Positions 56,335-64,000 of a stretch of 64,000 nucleotides of DNA are shown here, piece after piece; position 1 is the first letter of the stretch, and every line of letters begins with the position of its first letter. The DNA is from Phytophthora quininea (taxonomy: Eukaryota; Oomycota; Peronosporomycetes; Peronosporales; Peronosporaceae): NCBI GenBank assembly GCA_011947345.1, contig JAAVTG010001027.1:34785-98784 (forward strand). The letters are read 5' to 3'. A program made the translations under genes and the position numbers. The notes beneath the pieces were generated by a model. That model did no database searches. It worked only from the letters and a program-made list of their open reading frames with translations, and was not told the DNA's origin.

Positions 56335-56423
56335 GCAACATGAGCACTAGTGCTCAAGTGGTCGGGTAAATAAATGATCGCGATTTGCACCCCACGCTGC
56401 ATTACGACGGGTTGAAGGAAATG
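56335..56423 (+). repeat. DIRS-like element, repeat B2 (right end)
   Basis: 89 bp, the same as B1 in the parts compared. The LINE resumes right after it. Confidence 0.9.
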
Positions 56424-57203
56424 CTGGAGAATCATCTTCCAATCTTGCGACCGCAAATTTGGGAAGAATCGCGTAGTTGGTTCTGTTGGGAGACAGCTGC
56501 TTAGCTTGATTCCAAATATCGGTGGTGACTTCGTACTTCTTACTTCCTGCATTCCTCCTTCGTCCGGATGCGGTAGTAAGCGATGAAATAATCGGCTCAT
56601 TTGATGGTAGAGCACGAAAATGTCATGCGGAAGCACTTTCGTCCCAAGAATTGGATGAATCCCGGAGCAGACGTCCGTGAAAAATGCCGTTGAAGACGGC
56701 CAGTCGCGATTGGCACCCAGAAAGTCGGCAAAACATAACTTTTTTATGTTTTGCCAGTTCCCGACAGAGTGCTCGAAAGGCGTTTGACCCTGACCCCAGG
56801 GGCTTTGCCGGACTTGCTGGGCTTCGCGTATCCAGTACCTGAAATTCAGGCAACTTGCTACACCAAATTGGGGTGAATAACGCCTTCTGCAGAGTTTTCA
56901 TTCTGCTGTAGTGAATCGACTCCGGGGCTGGCCATTTCATTCTGTTCCACTCCCGTAGCAAGTGTCTCCACCACAAAGGGAGCATGCTCGACCTCCAGCC
57001 CGCTGGTTTAGGTGGGTTTTGAAGTAGGAAATCACTCGATCGTGGGCGGGCGAAGTTGCCATAGCGTAATTGGATCATGTAGAGCATTGGGCGATGCCAT
57101 ACGTTGTCATCTTCGTCTGGGTGTGTAGTAATCGCTAATACGAATTTCTGGAGAAGTTGAAAGTGTTGGTGACGAATAACAGTAGCTACATCAGGAACCC
57201 CGA
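56424..57203 (-). pseudogene. LINE ORF2, middle of the C-terminal half
   Basis: The frame runs from the inversion point (GVPDVATVIRHQHFQLLQKF) through HREWNRMKWPAPESIHYSRM-like sequence toward 56424. There it is cut by the DIRS-like element and continues at 50575. The same sequence is uninterrupted at 62750-63530. Confidence 0.8.
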
Positions 57204-57341
57204 GGATTTCTCGTTTGGAAGGATACCGCTCACATCGAACCCTAACCCTTCCCTTCTGAAGAAACATGGCGGTGATGGCCACCTCGATGGCCGATCACCT
57301 GCGCGCAGGAGTACTCCCGGATCCGTCGGTCTGCGACGACC

Positions 57342-59327
57342 TTGCTGTCTGAGCCCTCCGTCTCGGAGGAAGCAGCAGCAACACTTGCCCAGGCGTACGA
57401 GAGAGAAGACACTTCACCCGAAGAATACCTTGCGATCGTGACAAAGCAACGGGCCTTCAATCCAGCCCCTACCAGCCACACCGTAGTGATCAACACCGGC
57501 TCGTATTGCTCCAATCTGGCGGTGCCTGTTATTTTGAAGTCGTTTCTCCAAGATCACGGCAACGAGACTGTCAAGGACGTGCTGTCCCATCACGGTGTGG
57601 CGATGCTGGAGAAGATCTCCTCAGGCGGCGTTCTTATTCATGTGCGTTCGGCAGAATTTGAAACACAGCTGGATGGAGTAGAAGTCAACTTGCTCGGAAA
57701 GAAGTTCACGATCAAGCGTCAGTCATTCCTAATGAACAAGTTTTATCTGGACGTCTCCAGTATTCACTCCACTAACGAAGCGAACGCGTTATTCCTCGGG
57801 CTATCTGCACTGGGGGCGTGTCCACTGTACTTTACGCCACGAGACGTCAACCTCGAGGCACAAGTGGCAACACCTACTTGGCGTTTCTACTTCGGATCGA
57901 CTGCGCCTCCGCCGTGTCTGATGGTTCATCAGTACGTCACACACCAACTCGTGCATGGACGACACTTCTACTTGGCTAGAGGAAAACACTCAATGGAACC
58001 ACCAGTGAGAGCATCTTCTTACCGCCAGTCCAATTACGCCGTTGTACTACCCTTTGGAGATAGCCATCATGAGAATGAAGACCGCTCCAAGAGACAAGAA
58101 AGCGTTATCTCAGCGAGAATCAGCACCCCCATTACGGCGCACGCGAGGCTCCCAGATTCCACAGCAGCGGCTTCGGAGCCAAGGCATGGTCAAGGAAAAG
58201 AACCCGGTTCTTCTAGACGAAACCATGACCGCGCAGATAACTCGCAGGAAAATCAGCAACCACGCGCTGATGAACAATCCAGCGCAATTTGGGAATTTGC
58301 AGAGAATTCGAACTCCGATACTGATATGGACAAACAGCTTGAATCTGGTTTCAAGCGCTTGGAACCGTCCTTTGCTCACGAGAACCCATTTGCTGCGCTC
58401 AATCTACCGGAATGTAACTTTGAAGTCATCCTCCTTGAGCTTGAACAGGGTGTTTCTGCTGGAATTGCAATCGTACCGCATTTAAACGTCGAGAAGGGTG
58501 AAAGCATCGATGGATACGCTCCTGCCAAGATGAGGGCAACTCAGCCTACCCAGCATGACGATAGTGAGGACCTACTACTACAAGAAGCTCTGCTACTTTC
58601 CGAAAAAGAAGCTCAACTGATGGTAGAACAGGACTGTATTGCAAGCAATACCGAACACTACAAGGAGGCCGAAGAGATGCTTCAGGGATCCAAGAACATG
58701 GACAGGATTGTCCGATCAATGGCCAAGTTCCCATTAACATGGACAAAGGCAATTCTGAAAGGTCTAGTTGCTGGTGGATCTCAGACGCTCGACCTTGCCG
58801 GTATTCATCTGTGGAATCGCATTTCTGCGGAGGAAAACATGGGCGATGATGACAATATCAGAACATTTCACGAACGAGTCTCTAACCTCAACCTCTCCAT
58901 GGGTAATTCACGAGATGAGTACTCATCATACTTGAAAGACGCGTTCAACAACCTGACAGAGGTTCAAAAGAAGCAGTGGAATTTACTCCGTTGGCTCAGC
59001 ATTTTCGAATTGATGGCATTGAGCATGTGTCCCGCAGTCTTCACTCAACGCGCGTGGCTACATTTTCTTGTGGATCACGTCGGAGAAGGTCTGCCACACA
59101 CGGCAGTAAAACTTCTTTCTGATCAAGAATTGCTACAACTACTTAGATCCCCAGTGGAAATGATACTCAAGACCGCGAATAATGTAGCACCTGGAAGTGC
59201 CCTTATTGCGGGACTGGAAGCACTACGTTCGAGCTCTCTCACTTCAACTGATCTCCCTGTTTTAACTACGAATTTGTTGACGCTCCCGCAAACAGCCTCT
59301 GCAATGGAAGCAGAGTCATCAACGTAA
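57342..59327 (+). CDS. LINE ORF1 protein
   Basis: This is a long open frame of 661 residues. It has no retroviral zinc knuckle. The N-terminal third (HTVVINTGSYCSNLAVPVIL, GVEVNLLGKKFTIKRQSFLM) may be an RNA-recognition-like fold. The middle is Ser/Arg/Asn-rich and the C-terminal part helical (NNLTEVQKKQWNLLRWLSIF). It would bind element RNA. The true start may be an ATG at 57265, with a frame change before 57342. Confidence 0.7.
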   Translation: MLSEPSVSEEAAATLAQAYEREDTSPEEYLAIVTKQRAFNPAPTSHTVVINTGSYCSNLAVPVILKSFLQDHGNETVKDVLSHHGVAMLEKISSGGVLIHVRSAEFETQLDGVEVNLLGKKFTIKRQSFLMNKFYLDVSSIHSTNEANALFLGLSALGACPLYFTPRDVNLEAQVATPTWRFYFGSTAPPPCLMVHQYVTHQLVHGRHFYLARGKHSMEPPVRASSYRQSNYAVVLPFGDSHHENEDRSKRQESVISARISTPITAHARLPDSTAAASEPRHGQGKEPGSSRRNHDRADNSQENQQPRADEQSSAIWEFAENSNSDTDMDKQLESGFKRLEPSFAHENPFAALNLPECNFEVILLELEQGVSAGIAIVPHLNVEKGESIDGYAPAKMRATQPTQHDDSEDLLLQEALLLSEKEAQLMVEQDCIASNTEHYKEAEEMLQGSKNMDRIVRSMAKFPLTWTKAILKGLVAGGSQTLDLAGIHLWNRISAEENMGDDDNIRTFHERVSNLNLSMGNSRDEYSSYLKDAFNNLTEVQKKQWNLLRWLSIFELMALSMCPAVFTQRAWLHFLVDHVGEGLPHTAVKLLSDQELLQLLRSPVEMILKTANNVAPGSALIAGLEALRSSSLTSTDLPVLTTNLLTLPQTASAMEAESST

Positions 59328-62009
59328 ATGTTGAGCGGAATGGACGTTGGTGAATCGTGTAAAATATTGTCATGGAATGTGCGTGGGATCAAAGGCGGTG
59401 GATACCCGTTGATTTCAACGCATCTAAAATATTTTATTTCTCGTGCGTACAAGAAACTCGCTTCAAGAATGAGAAGCAAGCAAGTCGCTTTAAATATTTA
59501 GTCAAGCAAACCTTCGGGGGCCGCGTATTCCTCTCGGATAAAAATGGTGACTGTCAACAAGAAACATATCCCCGGAGTGGTGGTGTAGCGACCATAATTC
59601 ATGGCTCGTGTCCAAGTCTTGCACAAGCCACAGTGATGTCAGAAGCAACAATTCCTAACCGCTATCTGTTAGTGCGAATGCCATGGAAAAACAATATTTG
59701 CTACATCCATAATGTGTACGCACCGAACGATGCGGCATCGCGAAAGGCTTTGTTCGAACAGCTTCCTGTGGAATTCGAAGATAATGCAGTGCACATTGTG
59801 TGCGGTGATTTCAACCTAGCAGTAGAACCAAGTGTGGATGCCAGCTCGAATCACCCCAGTACAGACTCGAGCAGGAGGAGTCTGCAGTTGTGGTTAACGG
59901 AGATTGACGCTGTAGATGTGTGGCGACTCCACCACCCATCTGCGCGAGTTTTCTCTGGGCCGCTTCCAAGGATAAATCGGATTGATTACATTTTTCTGTC
60001 AGACGATTTGCAATCGGACTGCTACCATGACTCAGGATACTCTGCGTGGGAAAATGGAGGCGACCATCTTGCGCACCATGTAGAACTAACCTCATGGCAT
60101 CATCCCACTGGTACAGGTTTCTGGAGACTGCCGGATTGGCTCTTGCAAATACCAGAACTCCAGACGGATATTGTGGAGGAAGCCAAGCTTCTTCTACCAG
60201 TCCTTCGTGCATCAAATAATCCCGGTTTAGTGTGGAAAACATGGAAGCAAAAGATGAAAGCGTACCTTAAACGTTGTCAACATAACCTGCGTGCATCAAG
60301 ATATGCTGACATAAATCTTGCTCGAGAACGTTTAGAAGAGTGTGCTGCAGCCGTGATGACAGAAGATGCAAGCGAGCAAGACGAAATTAACTTCTATTTC
60401 GCCAGACAACGATACAAAGAATGTCATGATGAATGGAATACCTTTGGATGTAATTGGGGCTTTGAAAAACCGTGACTGCAGCTGAAAAAAGTACCAAGTT
60501 TTTCTTTCGGCCGCCACGATACGAACTTCGCAATACTCCATTTAGATCGATACGAACTTCAGCTGGTGAAGAATCAACCGATCCTACTGAAATCTGTCAT
60601 GGCTTTCAAGAGCATTGGGGGAAAATATTCGGCGACCCTCACTTCCCAGCTGAAGAACGAGAGATTGACATGGCGTCTCAACAAACCTTGCTTGATAGCA
60701 TCGACCGCCGACTATCCTCAGAGGTGACCAGGGATCTTGACAGCGAATTGACACCGGAAGAGTTTGCCTTTGCGATCAAGAAACTAAAACCTCACTCAGC
60801 ACCGGGTCCAGACGGCTTCACCAGTGATTTTTTCCGTCTGGATCCGGACGCGTTTGGAGAAATACTTGCGATAGTTTTTAGATATCAATTGGAACGTGGA
60901 AGTCTACTTCCAAATCAGCGATATTCCTCCGAGGCATTACTGTTTAAAAAAGGAGACCGATCTGAACCGGGAAACTTTCGGCCGATCACACTGATGCCCG
61001 TTAAGGTCAAGATATTATCGCGAGTATTAGTGAATCGCCTTAGACCACACATTTCTAAGTTAGTGCATCCGGATCAAAAGGGCTTTATACCGGGGCGTCG
61101 GATTGACCAGCAGGTAATGCTAGTCCGCGATTTCCAGCACTTTGAAACATTCCAAAAACGCAAAGGACTAGCCACGTTCTTGGACTTCGCTAAGGCTTAC
61201 GACTGCGTTAATCGTCCGTACCTCTTCGAGTTTTGGAACGACAAGGATTTGGGCCTCGATTTTGGCGTGGATACGTCTATTGTACAACGACTCGAAATGT
61301 TCATTAATGATCAACGGATGGGCGCAGGACTCGCTGACACCAACTCGAGGAGTGAAACAGGGAGATCCATTGTCTCCGTATCTGTTTGCTCTCTCGTTGG
61401 AACCACTTGGAAATTTGTTACGCGCTCAAAGAGATTTAGGTGTCCTGGTGGGACAAACATTACGAGTCCCAGTGGGGTTCTTTGCTGACGACACTGTGCT
61501 ATTCCCAAAAGGAAAGAAGGAGCTAGAAGAGCAGCTTCAAATTGTTGATGACTATTGTGGAGGATCTGGAGCTTGGCTGAACCATAACAAAAGTGTGATA
61601 TTGAGTCTCAACAGTAAACGTTCTGCTCCGCGAGTGTCACCGCTAAAATCACTGAAGCGCGGCGAAACCGTGCGATATCTTGGCATTCCGTTCGGCAATG
61701 GTGATACTTCAACATTGGTGGCGAATCAACTCGACAAAAAATTGATTAAGCGGCTCCAACTGTGGAAAGGCCGAGCGAGAACTTTAATCGGCCGAAGGTT
61801 GATCGCCCAAGCAGAGATTTTGTCATTGCTGTGGTATTTCACAGCTTCTGTGACAATTCCGACCCGGTTCATCAAACGCTGGCAAGGCATTGTGAATCGG
61901 TACGTGTTATACAACCGCGTAAGCACTGGGAAATCTGGGATAAGTATCGTTCATAAAGGATTGGCTGTGAGGCCACGCGAAGCAGACGGCATCGGGGTTC
62001 CTGATGTAG
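59328..62009 (+). pseudogene. LINE ORF2: endonuclease and reverse transcriptase, truncated and frame-broken
   Basis: The ATG follows the ORF1 stop without a gap (TAAATG). The endonuclease of the APE type starts ILSWNVRGI and continues CVQETRF, HIVCGDFNLAVEP and RINRIDYIFLSDD. The reverse transcriptase has HSAPGPDGFTSDFFR, PVKVKILSRVLVNRLRPHIS, GFIPGRRIDQQV, TFLDFAKAYDCV and the catalytic FFADDTVLF (about 61485). Frame changes lie at about 59440, 60465 and 61265. It ends at the inversion breakpoint, 62009. This is a non-LTR retrotransposon. Confidence 0.9.
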
Positions 62010-62010
62010 G

Positions 62011-64000
62011 AGAAATTGAATTGATTAACTGTTTAGCGGATTTCTCGTCTTAAGGTGATAAGGTATCTATCCGTGAGTTACGTTCGTGTCGTCCACATGT
62101 GGTGCATGGGTTCCGGGATATTATTTTCTGGCGGATCAAAGCCAAGTTTTTGCAGCACACAGACCACAGTAGCGCGGTTGCAATGAAACTCATGTGCGTG
62201 TTGGTAGAGGAATTGGTAGTGCGTCTTGAACGAGTTCAGCAGATTGAGAATATTTGGCGCTTCAGCTGTTGTTTCCTGGAAGTGAATGTCGTTCCTGAGC
62301 CGCCATGTTGCGTGAAACACTATCGCTGTGTAGATCCTCCATAGAAGTATCAGTTCTTTGTGCTCACTTCTCCTGTTCCTACGAAGATCTTGCAATTTTG
62401 GGAAGAGCAGCAACTTCCAGCTTAGGTCGACGCAAAAGAACCTCGACCACCGGCTCCATAGTTCGCTCCACATTGGTTCTAATGACGGGTACGTGAAAAA
62501 CAGTGTTCTACCGTTTCGATCTCCTGGCATTCCGGACGAACGCAGTTTTGGATGGTAGGATTTAGTTCTCTGAGGAAGTATAGTCGTGAACCGACTGTGA
62601 GGTCTCCGAAGCACATTCGTACTATCACATCATGAATTACCGGCAGTAGATATCCACGTAGAGAAATCACACTGGACAAGGTCTCATGAATCCTTTGTCG
62701 AGGACACCCCAGGTCTTCCATCGGATGATGCATCAACTCCGGAACTTGCTGGAGAATCATCTTCCAATCTTGCGATCGCAAATTTGGGAAGAATCGCGTA
62801 GTTGGTTCTGTTGGGAGACAGCTGCTTAGCTTGATTCCAAATATCGGTGGTGACTTCGTACTTCTTACTTCCTGCATTCCTCCTTCGTCCGGATGCGGTA
62901 GTAAGCGATGAAATAATCGGCTCATTTGATGGTAGAGCACGAAAATGTCATGCGGAAGCACTTTCGTCCCAAGATTGGATGAATCCGGAGCAGACGTCCG
63001 TGAAAAATGCCGTTGAAGACGGCCAGTCGCGATTGGCACCCAGAAAGTCGGCAAAACATAACTTTTTTATGTTTTGCCAGTTCCCGACAGAGTGCTCGAA
63101 AGGCGTTTGACCCTGACCCCAGGGGCTTTGCCGGACTTGCTGGGCTTCGCGTATCCAGTACCTGAAATTCAGGCAACTTGCTACACCAAATTGGGGTGAA
63201 TAACGCCTTCTGCAGAGTTTTCATTCTGCTGTAGTGAATCGACTCCGGGGCTGGCCATTTCATTCTGTTCCACTCCCGTAGCAAGTGTCTCCACCACAAA
63301 GGGAGCATGCTCGACCTCCAGCCCGCTGGTTTAGGTGGGTTTTGAAGTAGGAAATCACTCGATCGTGGGCGGGCGAAGTTGCCATAGCGTAATTGGATCA
63401 TGTAGAGCATTGGGCGATACCATACGTTGTCATCTTCGTCTGGGTGTGTAGTAATCGCTAATACGAATTTCTGGAGAAGTTGAAAGTGTTGGTGACGAAT
63501 AACAGTAGCTACATCAGGAACCCCGATGCCGTCTGCTTCGCGTGGCCTCACAGCCAGTCCTTTATGAACGATACTTATCCCAGATTTCCCAGTGCTTACG
63601 CGGTTGTATAACACGTACCGATTCACAATGCCTTGCCAGCGTTTGATGAACCGGGTCGGAATCGTCACAGAAGCTGTGAAATACCACAGCAATGACAAAA
63701 TCTCTGCTTGGGCGATCAACCTTCGGCCGATTAAAGTTCTCGCTCGGCCTTTCCAAAGTTGGAGCCGCTTAATCAATTTTTGTCGAGTTGATTCGCCACC
63801 AATGTTGAAGTATCACCATTGCCGAACGGAATGCCAAGATATCGCACGGTTTCGCCGCGCTTCAGTGATTTTAGCGGTGACACTCGCGAGCAGAACGTTT
63901 ACTGTTGAGACTCAATATCACACTTTTGTTATGGTTCAGCCGAGCTCCAGATCCTCCACAATAGTCATCAACAATTTGAAGCTGCTCTTCTAGCTCCTTC
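62011..64000 (-). mobile_element. Second LINE copy, 3' portion (continues past window)
   Basis: The minus-strand copy of the same LINE covers the end of the reverse transcriptase (KRLQLWKGRARTLIGRRLIA), the region across the inversion breakpoint, and the C-terminal end with its zinc-ribbon part. It ends at about 62011 with the same 3' terminal sequence as at 49837 (TTAATCAATTCAATTTC type). Frame changes at about 63780, 62950 and 62550 interrupt it. It directly abuts the truncated inverted half, so the two form an inverted repeat around 62010. Confidence 0.9.

Larger units (their letters stand above)
50575..56423 (+). mobile_element. DIRS-order (PAT/Ngaro-like) retrotransposon with split direct repeats
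   Basis: The 5.8 kb element encodes a Gag-like protein, reverse transcriptase, RNase H and a tyrosine recombinase instead of an integrase. The ends follow the split-direct-repeat plan: A1 (50575-50787), then B1 (56017-56105), A2 (56104-56316) and B2 (56335-56423). It is inserted in a LINE. Sequence left of 50575 (GGAACTT) and right of 56423 (CTGGAG) are adjacent in the LINE copy at about 62742, with no target duplication beyond the shared TG. That is expected of tyrosine-recombinase insertion. Confidence 0.9.
49837..62010 (-). mobile_element. LINE retrotransposon with an inverted 5' part, interrupted by a DIRS-like element
   Basis: The 3' part of a LINE lies on the minus strand (57203 down to 49837, interrupted by the element at 50575-56423). 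The 5' part of the same family lies on the plus strand (57204-62009). Both halves break at the same point of ORF2 (GVPDV codons), overlapping by about 15 bp. That arrangement, with the 5' segment inverted and joined by its 5' end to the 3' segment, is the signature of twin priming during insertion. ORF1, an endonuclease and a reverse transcriptase are in the inverted half. A second copy (62011-64000) shows the uninterrupted sequence across the breakpoint. Confidence 0.8.

Overview
The window looks like a repeat-rich accessory region of a plant-pathogenic oomycete, most likely Phytophthora or a close relative. The reasons are several broken RXLR-dEER secreted effector genes, short (about 60-70 bp) spliceosomal introns, an elongation-factor-3 gene fragment, and a mixture of Crypton, DIRS-like, chromodomain Gypsy, Copia, LINE and hAT elements. 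No rRNA, tRNA or CRISPR array was recognised.

Region 1 (about 1-35090) is a giant imperfect palindrome. The same segment (thioesterase start, mitochondrial Lon protease, a coiled-coil gene, an RXLR effector) is read on the minus strand at 1-7835 and on the plus strand at 21763-35090. After the duplication each arm took a different transposon: a 2.3 kb Crypton in the left arm (4891-7223) and a 7.6 kb hAT element in the right arm (22814-30404). Each arm still shows the empty site of the other's insertion. The hAT element carries a fragment of elongation factor 3 and a long Gly/Ser/Val repeat coding region beside its own transposase. Both Lon copies and both effector copies are frame-broken, mostly at different positions. 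The spacer (7836-21762) holds a zinc-finger/coiled-coil gene, decayed ankyrin-repeat genes, and a multi-pass membrane protein gene split by a short-LTR Gypsy element that contains a long antisense reading frame.

Region 2 (35027-49540) has a complete thioesterase-like gene, four damaged or relic RXLR-type effector loci (one cut by a Copia element just after the signal peptide), a C2H2 zinc-finger gene relic, a nibrin-like FHA/BRCT gene, and a probable regulator with a domain I associate with stramenopiles.

Region 3 (49837-64000) is a nest of retroelements. A LINE with a 5' inversion of the twin-priming type is itself interrupted by a DIRS-order element with split direct repeats, and it abuts a second LINE copy that runs off the window end.

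Nearly every long gene here has one or more single-base frame breaks. This is either genuine decay in a gene-sparse compartment or indel error in the assembly. The sequence alone cannot settle it, although lesions shared by both palindrome arms argue that at least some are real or systematic.
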